From Bacilli bacterium (lineage in GTDB: Bacteria; Bacillota_I; Bacilli_A; RF39; UBA660): DNA of 64,000 nt. The stretch spans positions 548,852 through 612,851 of the forward strand of contig JAFYYX010000001.1 of assembly GCA_017548925.1 (NCBI GenBank), read 5' to 3'. The number at the start of each line of letters is the position of its first letter. The first letter of the stretch is position 1. The notes under the pieces were generated by a model. The model ran no database searches, was not told the origin of the DNA, and was given only the letters and a program-made list of their open reading frames with translations. A program made the translations under genes and the position numbers. Positions 1 to 8,073 of this stretch are shown piece after piece.

Positions 1-1
1 T

Positions 2-526
2 ATTGATACAACAAAAGATAAAAATGAGAAATTATCAATTTATGGTAATTTAATTAAACAATTTAAAGGTTCAGTTGTAAGACAAACAATGTTTGCTGAA
101 TTCGAAAAAATAATTCATGAAGCTGAACAAAAAGGCGAAGTATTAAGCGTAGATTATTTAAATAAAACATATTATGAACTAAATAAAAAATATTATGGTG
201 ACAAGGTCATTATTGATGATGAAATAAAATATGAATGGTCTAGAATACCTCATTTTTACTATAATTTCTATGTATATCAATATTCAACAGGATATATTGC
301 AGCTTTAAAAATTGCCACAGATTTATATAATAAAAAAGCTGGGTCTTTAGAAAAATATATGGAATTTTTAAAACTAGGATGTACTGTTGATCCTGTGTCT
401 TCTTTAAAAATAGCTGGTGTTGATTTAACTAAAGAATCTACATTTGATGAAGCATTTAAAGAATTTGATAGAGAACTAAATGAATTTATGTATTTAACAC
501 AAAAAGGAGTGCTAGGTAATGAATAA
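2..526 (+). CDS. pepF: Oligoendopeptidase F (M3 family), C-terminal part
   Basis: The reading frame is open from the window edge, so only the last 174 codons are seen; the HExxH zinc site must lie upstream. The visible part matches the C-terminal helical region of PepF/M3 zinc oligopeptidases: RQTMFAEFE, then a long helix, then [16 protein letters not shown] and a final [21 protein letters not shown] stretch typical of this family. Family members cleave short peptides in the cytoplasm. The stop overlaps the dnaJ start by 8 bases, so the two are translationally coupled. An internal ATG at 89 is not the true start because family residues continue upstream of it. Confidence 0.9.
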   Translation: MDTTKDKNEKLSIYGNLIKQFKGSVVRQTMFAEFEKIIHEAEQKGEVLSVDYLNKTYYELNKKYYGDKVIIDDEIKYEWSRIPHFYYNFYVYQYSTGYIAALKIATDLYNKKAGSLEKYMEFLKLGCTVDPVSSLKIAGVDLTKESTFDEAFKEFDRELNEFMYLTQKGVLGNE

Positions 527-1637
527 AAAAGATTACTATGAAGTATTAGGCGTTAAAAAAGATGCATCTGATGAAGAAATTAAAAGAGCCTTTAGAAAAC
601 TTGCTAAACAGTATCACCCAGATGTAAATAAAGAACCTGGTGCCGATGAAAAATTCAAAGAAATAGGCGAAGCATACGCAGTTTTATCTGATCCAAATAA
701 ACGTAGCCAATATGATCAATTTGGTCATGCAGCCTTCCAAAACGGAGCAGGTGCACAAGGTGGAGCTGGTGGTTTTGGTGGTTTTGACTTTAATGATTTT
801 GACTTTGGAGATATTTTTGGAGATTTATTTGGCGGTGGATTTGGTTTTGGAAGAGGAAAAAATAAAAATAGAGCATCTAAAGGACCAGATACATTAGTTA
901 GAATAAATCTAGAATTTATGGAAGCAATTAAAGGTTGCAAAAAAAACATAAAAGTAGAACTTAATGACACTTGTTCTAAGTGCGGTGGCAAAGGCGGTTT
1001 TAAAGAACGCAAATGTCCAACATGTGGTGGCCGTGGAAGAGTTGTTGTACAGCAAAACTCATTGTTTGGTGTTTTCCAAACTGAAACTACATGCCGTGAT
1101 TGTGGTGGCGTTGGTACAACTTATGAAGAAAAATGTTCATACTGCGGTGGTAAAGGTGTAATTAAGGAAGCTAAAGAAATTGAAATAGATGTTCCAGCTG
1201 GAGTTGATACTGGAAATAAATTAAGAATTTCTGGTAAAGGTGAAGCTGGAAGAAATGGTGGGCCAAATGGAGACATTTATATTGAATTTAAAGTTAAAGA
1301 TCATCCTTTATTTGAAAGAGAAGAAGATGATATTTATCTAGAAGTACCACTTACAATTACTGAGGCTATTTTAGGTTGTAAAAAGGAAATTCCAACCCTT
1401 GATAATAATGTTATTTTAGATATTAAACCTGGAACTCAAAATTTAACAAAACTTAAATTAAGAGGTAAAGGTGTAAAATCTGTAAACAGTCGTTTTACTG
1501 GTGATATGTATGCTGTAATTAATGTTATTATTCCAAGCAAATTATCACTAAAACAAAAAAAATTAATAAAAGATTTATCAGAAACTGAACTTGATAATGA
1601 AAGTGAAATTAAGAAATTTAAAAAATATTTAGATTAA
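519..1637 (+). CDS. dnaJ: Chaperone protein DnaJ (Hsp40)
   Basis: Cytoplasmic co-chaperone that delivers unfolded proteins to DnaK and stimulates its ATPase. All parts of a type I DnaJ are present in 372 residues: J domain 1-70 with HPD at 33-35, Gly/Phe-rich linker about 75-115, four CxxCxGxG zinc motifs (C152/155, C166/169, C192/195, C206/209), and two C-terminal beta domains. The start is set by GGAG at about 505. It overlaps pepF by 8 bases, where grpE/dnaK would be the usual neighbours; what precedes pepF lies outside the window. Its stop codon is inside the arm of the following terminator. Confidence 0.97.
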   Translation: MNKKDYYEVLGVKKDASDEEIKRAFRKLAKQYHPDVNKEPGADEKFKEIGEAYAVLSDPNKRSQYDQFGHAAFQNGAGAQGGAGGFGGFDFNDFDFGDIFGDLFGGGFGFGRGKNKNRASKGPDTLVRINLEFMEAIKGCKKNIKVELNDTCSKCGGKGGFKERKCPTCGGRGRVVVQQNSLFGVFQTETTCRDCGGVGTTYEEKCSYCGGKGVIKEAKEIEIDVPAGVDTGNKLRISGKGEAGRNGGPNGDIYIEFKVKDHPLFEREEDDIYLEVPLTITEAILGCKKEIPTLDNNVILDIKPGTQNLTKLKLRGKGVKSVNSRFTGDMYAVINVIIPSKLSLKQKKLIKDLSETELDNESEIKKFKKYLD

Positions 1638-1653
1638 TCTAAATATTTTTTTA
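1623..1653 (+). terminator. Intrinsic terminator of dnaJ
   Basis: Inverted repeat AAATATTTAGA / TCTAAATATTT around a TTAA loop, followed by a T run. The dnaJ stop codon (1635-1637) lies in the centre of the hairpin. Confidence 0.8.
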
Positions 1654-1661
1654 TTTGAAAA

Positions 1662-1691
1662 TTGACGATAAGCCTTATTTAATGGTATACT
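1662..1691 (+). promoter_or_regulatory. Sigma-A-type promoter of the surface-protein pair
   Basis: TTGACG (1662-1667) and TATACT (1686-1691) with an 18-base spacer. The promoter lies downstream of an in-frame ATG at 1655, so that ATG cannot be the start of the next gene. Confidence 0.75.
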
Positions 1692-1717
1692 TAAAAAGTA
1701 GAAAAGAGTTGATAATT

Positions 1718-2956
1718 GTGAAGAAAAAATATCTAATTATTATCGTTATTATCGCTCTTTTAATAGCTTTTTTAACCATCTTTATAATAAATAAAAAGAA
1801 AGATAAAAATCTAGGAAATTCTAAGATTGTTGTAATGGATGATTTATCTATTAATTTTTTAAACGGTGATGAAATATATACATCTTCTAGCAAAGACAAA
1901 GAGTATATTTTTTCTATAACAAATAATTCAACTGTTGAAAAATATTATGTAATTAAAATAAACGATTTTAAAGCAAATGCAAGCGTTAAATATAAACTTT
2001 CATCAGATGACGTTAAAATAAATATAGATGAAGCTGATTTTCAATCAAGTTCTATTGTTGATTATGCTGTAATTAATCCAGGAGATACTCATACATATTC
2101 TCTTATACTTAATAAGTATCCATCTAAATATAAAGTAGGAACTTTATCTATTGAAAAATATACTTTTGAACAACAATATTTTGCGCAAACTATTATTGCT
2201 AATAGTAATGTGTCTCAAGATCCTAAAACTACTGTTGGTATGGAAATATCACAAACTGATGAGGGTTTAATTCAAGATTTAGATGATGATGGTGTAACAT
2301 ATTATTTTAGAGGAAATGTTCAAAATAATTATGTTAAATTTGCTGATATGCTTTGGAGGATTGTTAGAATTAATGGTAACGGTACAGTAAGATTAGTACT
2401 TGATTCTCCAACAGATGAAACAGCTGAGTATTATACAAGCACAAGTAACAATTATTTTGCTTATTCAAATACAAACATTAAATCTTACTTAAATAATTGG
2501 TATCAATCAAATTTATCTTCACTAGATAAATATATTGCTACAACTAAAGTATGTGATGATACTGCTTATACAGGTAAAGATGAATATATTTTTGCTGTAA
2601 GTCAAAGATTATCCATAAATCATAATCCAACATTTAATTGTTTAGGAACAAAAATTAATACTAAAATTTCACTTTTAACAGCTGATGAAATAGAATATGC
2701 TGGAGCCTTAATAGGGGTTGGAAATAATAGCTATTATTTGTATAATAGTAATATAGTAAACCCTGTATGGACAATGAGTCCTTCAAAAGGAAATCAAAAT
2801 GAATTTTATCCATACACAATATCAACTAGTGGTTCACTAGATGATCAGTCAGTAGGAAGTCAAAAGAAAAGTGTAAGACCTGTTATTAATATTAGAAAAG
2901 ATTTATCAGTTGATGGTAAAGGAACAATAACAGAACCATACGAATTACTATTTTAG
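1718..2956 (+). CDS. Membrane-anchored extracellular protein of unknown function
   Basis: About 412 residues starting at GTG 1718, chosen because a promoter at 1662-1691 excludes ATG 1655 and GAG at 1706-1708 is well spaced. A Lys-rich N terminus is followed by one hydrophobic segment (residues about 5-24), so the protein is probably anchored with its bulk outside. The C-terminal half has the pattern FADMLWRIVRINGNGTVRLV and ends in SVRPVINIRKD, a module I recognise from large surface proteins of gut Firmicutes (DUF6273-like), but no enzyme motif is visible. The next gene has a similar C-terminal pattern (GVRPVIEIPK), and the two are 11 bases apart with the next RBS overlapping this stop. Function unknown. 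Confidence 0.75.
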   Translation: MKKKYLIIIVIIALLIAFLTIFIINKKKDKNLGNSKIVVMDDLSINFLNGDEIYTSSSKDKEYIFSITNNSTVEKYYVIKINDFKANASVKYKLSSDDVKINIDEADFQSSSIVDYAVINPGDTHTYSLILNKYPSKYKVGTLSIEKYTFEQQYFAQTIIANSNVSQDPKTTVGMEISQTDEGLIQDLDDDGVTYYFRGNVQNNYVKFADMLWRIVRINGNGTVRLVLDSPTDETAEYYTSTSNNYFAYSNTNIKSYLNNWYQSNLSSLDKYIATTKVCDDTAYTGKDEYIFAVSQRLSINHNPTFNCLGTKINTKISLLTADEIEYAGALIGVGNNSYYLYNSNIVNPVWTMSPSKGNQNEFYPYTISTSGSLDDQSVGSQKKSVRPVINIRKDLSVDGKGTITEPYELLF

Positions 2957-2967
2957 GAGTGAAACTA

Positions 2968-5178
2968 ATGAAAAAAAATAAAAAGGGATTTATATCGATT
3001 ACAGTTATTTATTCATTTTTTATACTTTTTATAACAGTACTTTTACTTATTATGTATAACTATATAAATGATCGAAAAATGAATAATAAAATTAAATCTG
3101 ATCTACTTAGTACATTAAGAGATAAATCACCAGATATTGCTTTATCAGATTATGGATCAACATCTCCTCATCCATCATACAATATAAATATTTTAATTCT
3201 TGATGGTGGAAATGGAATTGCATCTGCAAAATATACTTGGTCTGCTAATCCTCTTGATGAAGCAGTAACTGATTTACCAACTTACAATGAAACTGTATCA
3301 GCACCAACTGATCCAGGTTTTTACTATCTTATTGTTAAAGCTTGCGATGTTAATGATCACTGCAAAACCGTTATAACTAATTTCTTCCAAGTTGGTGATA
3401 CTTATATATGTAAGAAAGCTGAAACACTTCATAATGAAAACTGTACTAATACTGATGAAAATGGACACTGTGTTGGTTATGGCTTAGAACAAAATAGTAT
3501 TATTAGTTATGGTACATTTACTAGTAACTATATGGATGATGTTGGAACAGCATATGACTGTGATGTAAATGGTGATGATATATTTGATCCAGTTACTGAA
3601 AGATTCTATTATTTAAACGATTTTTATGATACTAACACTAAAGAATTTGATGATACAAAAGCTGTTTTAGTTTATTATACAAACGTTCATAATGGAGTTG
3701 CAAATAGTACTCATACATGTGCTTATACATCTGGAAACACGCAAACTCCAACAACTGCATATAGTGAGCTTCCAACAACTTCTCAGTGGAGTAATGTAAC
3801 TTTAATATCTGCAGCAAGAGATATTATGTCAACAAACGGTTTTGATCAATATTCAAGAGTATATTCATATACTGGAAGTTCTCAAACATTTACTGCAAAT
3901 TATACTGGTACTTATAAAGTAGAACTTTGGGGTGCTCAAGGTGGATCAGCATCCGAAACTATTGTAGGTGGAAAAGGTGCATATACTGCAGGCTTAATAG
4001 AACTTACTACAAATGATATTTTATATGTTTATGTTGGTAGTGAAAACTCAGGTAGAACTGGTGGCTATAATGGTGGCGGTAATGGTTCTAGTGATACACA
4101 ATTCCTTGGTGGTGGTGGATCAACTGATGTAAGACTTGTAAGTGGAACTTGGAACGATCCTGAATCACTCGCATCTCGTATTATGATTGCTGGAGGCGGT
4201 GGAGGTTCTTACTACTATAATCAAACATATACTGCAAATGGTGGATCTGGTGGTACATTCCTTGGTGTTGCCGGTGGTATAAAAGGTGGACGTCCTGCTG
4301 CTGAAGGTGGATGGCAAACTGCCGGCGGAAAAGGAAATAATAACAATGATACTTATGCTGGATCATTTGGTCAAGGTGGTACTGGTGCAAATTCACTTGG
4401 CGTTGGTGGCGGCGGCGGCTACTACGGCGGTGGCGGTACATATAATACTGGCGGATCAGCTGAAGGTGGTGGAGGAGGATCATCTTATATCTCAGGTCAA
4501 GTAGGATGTATTGCAGTTACTGCTGCAGATGATTTATCTCCTAGAGTTGATTCAAATAATGATGTATGTACATATCCATCAACTAATATAGAGTGCTCAT
4601 ACCATTATAGTGGTAAAAAATTTACTGAAACAGAAATGGTTGATGGTAATGGATATGAAAGTGTATTCGGTCTTGATCCTGACACAGATACATTTAAAAT
4701 TAGTTTAGGTTCACAAACTGGTATGCCAACTCATGACGGTGATGACATAATGAATGGTAATGAAGGTAATGGTTTTGCTAAGATAACATATTTAGGTGTT
4801 TATAACCAAACTACTGAATCTTATGATCTTCCAGCTGATTTACCAACTAATATGTTCACATATACTAATAAAGCTGCTAGGTTAATTTCATATCAAGAAC
4901 TTAAAAGATGTGTTGATTTAACTACATATCAACTAGATACAACTGCACAAATAGGACTTAAAAATAGTTGTACATTCTTATTTGAAAATACTAAGTTTGC
5001 ATCATCAGCTAATGCTGAAGGGTATTTCTTAGAATCATATTATCCAGATGATAATACAATTTGGGTATATGATGCATCTAAAAATGCTGTATATAGTGGA
5101 GTTTCTAAATCAACAAGTAATAAATATGGAGTAAGACCTGTAATAGAAATTCCTAAAACAAGAATTCAATATAACTAA
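2968..5178 (+). CDS. Pilin-like surface protein with glycine-rich domain
   Basis: 736 residues. ATG 2968 is preferred over GTG 2959 because AGGAG (2955-2959) sits 8 bases before it. The N terminus, KKNKKGF followed by a long hydrophobic helix (residues 8-33), resembles a type IV prepilin (cleavage G7/F8), but the usual Glu at mature position 5 is Thr. Residues 300-520 form a glycine-rich region beginning YKVELWGAQGG with repeated GGxGG, AGGGGGS and YGGGG, matching the Gly_rich family (PF12810), known also from the ALK/LTK receptor ectodomain. Many cysteines suggest disulphides. The C-terminal module resembles that of the upstream protein. Likely a surface or adhesive protein; pilin assembly is inference. 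Confidence 0.75.
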   Translation: MKKNKKGFISITVIYSFFILFITVLLLIMYNYINDRKMNNKIKSDLLSTLRDKSPDIALSDYGSTSPHPSYNINILILDGGNGIASAKYTWSANPLDEAVTDLPTYNETVSAPTDPGFYYLIVKACDVNDHCKTVITNFFQVGDTYICKKAETLHNENCTNTDENGHCVGYGLEQNSIISYGTFTSNYMDDVGTAYDCDVNGDDIFDPVTERFYYLNDFYDTNTKEFDDTKAVLVYYTNVHNGVANSTHTCAYTSGNTQTPTTAYSELPTTSQWSNVTLISAARDIMSTNGFDQYSRVYSYTGSSQTFTANYTGTYKVELWGAQGGSASETIVGGKGAYTAGLIELTTNDILYVYVGSENSGRTGGYNGGGNGSSDTQFLGGGGSTDVRLVSGTWNDPESLASRIMIAGGGGGSYYYNQTYTANGGSGGTFLGVAGGIKGGRPAAEGGWQTAGGKGNNNNDTYAGSFGQGGTGANSLGVGGGGGYYGGGGTYNTGGSAEGGGGGSSYISGQVGCIAVTAADDLSPRVDSNNDVCTYPSTNIECSYHYSGKKFTETEMVDGNGYESVFGLDPDTDTFKISLGSQTGMPTHDGDDIMNGNEGNGFAKITYLGVYNQTTESYDLPADLPTNMFTYTNKAARLISYQELKRCVDLTTYQLDTTAQIGLKNSCTFLFENTKFASSANAEGYFLESYYPDDNTIWVYDASKNAVYSGVSKSTSNKYGVRPVIEIPKTRIQYN

Positions 5179-5186
5179 TTAAATAT

Positions 5187-5219
5187 AACGTAAAATATTG
5201 TGTAAATATTTTACGTTTT
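5187..5219 (+). terminator. Intrinsic terminator
   Basis: AACGTAAAATATT and AATATTTTACGTT arms separated by GTGTA, followed by a short T-rich tail. Ends the two-gene surface-protein unit. Confidence 0.75.
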
Positions 5220-5288
5220 ATTTATGTAAACAATATTTAATATTACTAATTAATAAATATATGATAAAATAAATATGTGGTGAAGAAT

Positions 5289-5876
5289 ATGAACTTATAT
5301 AATTCTATACTAATTAGTACATTAGGTGTCTTTAATAATATTAAAGATTTTTTATCAAGTTTAACTGTAATTGACATTACATTTTTCTTCGCTATTTTAT
5401 TTTTAATGATTGTAGTTGTATCTTTATTATGTTTTATTAAAGTAAACGAAGAAGTAAAAGAAAAAGATGAAATTATCGAAGAACTTACAAAAGATCAAGA
5501 AATTAAAAATGATAATACTGAAGAAGTTAAATATTATGATGATGAAGAAGGAGAGTTACTTGATTTGGAATCAATAACTAAAGCCTTAGAAAATAAAACA
5601 AATGATGCTATTGATTTAACAACTTTTGAAGAAGAACAAGAAAAAGATGCTATTATTTCATATGATGAATTAATAAGCAAAACTAATAATGGAACAATTA
5701 ATTATAAAAACGAAAGTATGCTTGATGATTTATCAGTAAAAGAAGTAGATTTAGATCATTTAATTAATGAAACTGATAAAACTAGTGTCGAAGTTACTAA
5801 ACCTCAAGTAATAAGTTATGCTCAAGAAGAAGCTTTTCTAGAAGCACTTAAAAAATTACAAAAACAAATTAACTAA
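5289..5876 (+). CDS. Single-pass membrane protein with acidic cytoplasmic tail, unknown
   Basis: 195 residues from ATG 5289. The GTG codons at 5277/5280 fall inside the GGTGAAG ribosome-binding site and right after a TATGATAAAAT -10 region. One strong hydrophobic segment (about residues 28-54) follows a short N-terminal amphipathic stretch. The remainder is highly charged, rich in Glu, Asp and Lys, with probable coiled coil (EEVKEKDEIIEELTKDQ). No known domain recognised. It lies 14 bases upstream of mtaB and is probably cotranscribed with it. Topology suggests a short outside part and a long acidic inside tail; a role cannot be assigned. Confidence 0.7.
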   Translation: MNLYNSILISTLGVFNNIKDFLSSLTVIDITFFFAILFLMIVVVSLLCFIKVNEEVKEKDEIIEELTKDQEIKNDNTEEVKYYDDEEGELLDLESITKALENKTNDAIDLTTFEEEQEKDAIISYDELISKTNNGTINYKNESMLDDLSVKEVDLDHLINETDKTSVEVTKPQVISYAQEEAFLEALKKLQKQIN

Positions 5877-5890
5877 TCAGGGTGGTTTAA

Positions 5891-7177
5891 ATGAAATTTA
5901 AAGTTATTAATTTTGGTTGTAAAGTTAATACTTATGAAAGTACATATTTAGAAGAAGTATTTATTTCTGAAGGATACAAAGAAGCATCATCTATCGATGA
6001 TGCTAATTTAATTGTTATAAATACATGTTCTGTTACTAATATGGCAGATAGTAAGTGTCGTAAGTTCATAAGAAGGCTTAAAAGAGAAAATCCAGAAGCC
6101 ATAGTTGTAGCTTGTGGTTGTAGTGTTCAAAATAATTTTAATGAATATGATGAAATGGGCATTGATATTTTAACTGGAACAACTAATAAAGCTAAAATAC
6201 CTGAACTAGTTAAAGAATTTATTAAAACTAAAGAAAAAATAAGACTATTTGATAATAATCGTAAACAAGTCTTTGAAAATATGTTCTTAAATAAATTTGT
6301 TAAACACACTAGAGCATTTATTAAAATTCAAGATGGTTGTGATAATTTTTGTTCTTACTGTGTAATACCTCTTGTTAGAGGTTCTATTAGAAGCAAAGAC
6401 TTTAATGAAGTAATTAAAGAAGCTAAAACTCTAGCTGATAATGGTCATAAAGAAATAGTTTTAGTTGGTATTCATACAGGTAGTTATAATGATAATGGCA
6501 AAGATTTATTTGATTTAATTGATGAAATATCTAAAATAGATAATATACTAAGAATTAGAATATCATCTATTGAAATAACTGAACTTAATGATAAGTTCTT
6601 AAAACTATTAAAAGAAAATAAAAAGATAGTAAATCACTTACATATACCACTACAAGCTGGATCAGATGAAATACTTAAAATAATGAATCGTAAATATGAT
6701 TTAAAATATTTTGAAGATAAAATAAATACCATTAGATCTATTAGACCTGATATAAATATTACAACTGATGTAATAGTAGGTCATCCATATGAAACTGATG
6801 AACTATTTAATAAAACAGTAGAATTTTGTGAAAAGATAGAATTTGGTAAAATTCATGTATTTCCATACTCTAAAAGAAATAATACTAAAGCAGCATCTAT
6901 GCCTAATCAAGTAGATGAAGCCGTTAAAAAAGATAGAGCTAATAAATTAATTAGAGTATCTGAAATACTTGAAAATAAATATGAATCTAAATATTTAGAT
7001 AAAGAAATGTATATAATAACAGAAGTAAATCATCAAAATGAAATAGTAGGGTTTACTGAAAACTATATTAAAGTATTAGTTGATAATCCTGAGGGATTAA
7101 CATCTAATATGTATATCAAAGTAAAACTACTAAATAAAGAAAATGACTATGTTCATGCTTTATACATAAAAGAATAA
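5891..7177 (+). CDS. mtaB: tRNA threonylcarbamoyladenosine methylthiotransferase MtaB
   Basis: Radical-SAM enzyme that converts t6A37 to ms2t6A37 in ANN-decoding tRNAs. The 428 residues have family length. The N-terminal UPF0004 domain carries the cluster cysteines C10, C46 and C75/C77. The radical-SAM motif is C150-x3-C154-x2-C157 in GCDNFCSYCVIP, and a TRAM-like beta domain forms the C terminus. The opening INFGCKVNTYES separates MtaB from MiaB, whose motif usually reads TxGCQMN. The ribosome-binding site AGGGTGG lies 8 bases upstream. In many Bacilli mtaB lies near dnaJ, which fits its place here. Confidence 0.93.
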   Translation: MKFKVINFGCKVNTYESTYLEEVFISEGYKEASSIDDANLIVINTCSVTNMADSKCRKFIRRLKRENPEAIVVACGCSVQNNFNEYDEMGIDILTGTTNKAKIPELVKEFIKTKEKIRLFDNNRKQVFENMFLNKFVKHTRAFIKIQDGCDNFCSYCVIPLVRGSIRSKDFNEVIKEAKTLADNGHKEIVLVGIHTGSYNDNGKDLFDLIDEISKIDNILRIRISSIEITELNDKFLKLLKENKKIVNHLHIPLQAGSDEILKIMNRKYDLKYFEDKINTIRSIRPDINITTDVIVGHPYETDELFNKTVEFCEKIEFGKIHVFPYSKRNNTKAASMPNQVDEAVKKDRANKLIRVSEILENKYESKYLDKEMYIITEVNHQNEIVGFTENYIKVLVDNPEGLTSNMYIKVKLLNKENDYVHALYIKE

Positions 7178-7180
7178 CTC

Positions 7181-7209
7181 TTGATATTTATAATTAAATA
7201 ATGTAGAAT
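7181..7209 (+). promoter_or_regulatory. Promoter for the gene at 7238
   Basis: TTGATA (7181-7186) and TAGAAT (7204-7209), spacer 17. Confidence 0.65.
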
Positions 7210-7237
7210 AATCAACTAAGAAAGAACAGGCCAAAAA

Positions 7238-7993
7238 ATGAAAAAGATTAAAAATTTTAAAAAAATTCAATTTTTAAAAGAAGAATATGAGAAAACACTA
7301 CAAGAACTAAAAGAAATTCAAGAATTCTATAGTCTATATGCTGGTAATTTTATGAATTTTTCTAGTATTCTTAATAGAGTCAAAAATGGCACACTTAATG
7401 CAAAAGATGAACAATTATTTTGTGAATTATTAGAATGCAATAGACGTCTTTTTGAACTTGAAACTAGAATTAAAAGATTAGAAGCTATAGAAGAATACAA
7501 AAAGCAAGTTGATAAAAGTCATTTTGCTTATACAACACAACAAGAACTTAGAATGATGATGGATGATGGCGATGCTTCTGTTAAATGTTTTGAGAGATTT
7601 ATTCCAGATGAAGTAGAAACAGGATATTTTGCTACTGAAGAAGATAGAATAATTGCTGAACAAACACATGCATGTTATAAAATGTTTAAAACACAACAAG
7701 ATGAAGACGAAGCAATAGACATTATTAATAAAAGCGTAGAAAAGTATGCTACATATATTCCTGATGAAGTAGAAACTGGTTATATTCCTATAGAAGTTGA
7801 AGAAAAACATGGAATTAAAATGGTTCAACTAAATCGTGGTCCGGTTGAAAAAGACTGGCCAAAAATTATTGTTGGAAAAATTACAAATGCTCAACTTACA
7901 AATGCAGAGGTAAATAGAAGAGACAGAATGGATCAAAATAGTAGAAGAAGAGCAAGTGGTGCTGAAGGCTTCAACGGTAGATACGGACAATAA
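7238..7993 (+). CDS. Unknown soluble protein with coiled coil and internal repeat
   Basis: 251 residues with no signal peptide or membrane segment. The first 90 residues are charged and probably coiled coil (FLKEEYEKTLQELKEIQEF). The middle carries an exact nine-residue duplication, IPDEVETGY, at about residues 122 and 174, each followed by an acidic stretch. The tail is Arg/Asn-rich. It is a one-gene unit with its own promoter (7181-7209) and terminator (8017-8045). I do not recognise the family. The DNA of the two repeats differs at synonymous positions, so the repeat is old or selected at protein level. Confidence 0.75.
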   Translation: MKKIKNFKKIQFLKEEYEKTLQELKEIQEFYSLYAGNFMNFSSILNRVKNGTLNAKDEQLFCELLECNRRLFELETRIKRLEAIEEYKKQVDKSHFAYTTQQELRMMMDDGDASVKCFERFIPDEVETGYFATEEDRIIAEQTHACYKMFKTQQDEDEAIDIINKSVEKYATYIPDEVETGYIPIEVEEKHGIKMVQLNRGPVEKDWPKIIVGKITNAQLTNAEVNRRDRMDQNSRRRASGAEGFNGRYGQ

Positions 7994-8016
7994 TAATCTT
8001 TATACATAAAATATAC

Positions 8017-8045
8017 AGATTGAGTTTATAACTCAATCTTTTTTT
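8017..8045 (+). terminator. Intrinsic terminator
   Basis: Perfect 9-bp arms AGATTGAGT / ACTCAATCT with TTATA loop and a run of seven T. Confidence 0.9.
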
Positions 8046-8073
8046 ATGCTATAATCATACTAGGTGAAGAAGT

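Noticed and set aside
1655-1717. ATG at 1655 as start of the surface-protein gene
   Set aside because: A good promoter (1662-1691) lies downstream of it, so it would not be in the transcript. GTG 1718 with a spaced GAG site fits better.
4181-4483. 100-codon minus-strand frame opposite the glycine-rich region
   Set aside because: His/Gln/Tyr-rich shadow of GGN-rich sequence; it has no start signals.
4060-4500. Tandem DNA repeat or CRISPR-like array in the GGTGG-rich stretch
   Set aside because: The repeats are irregular and explained by Gly codons in a coding frame. No regular spacers were seen here or elsewhere in the window.
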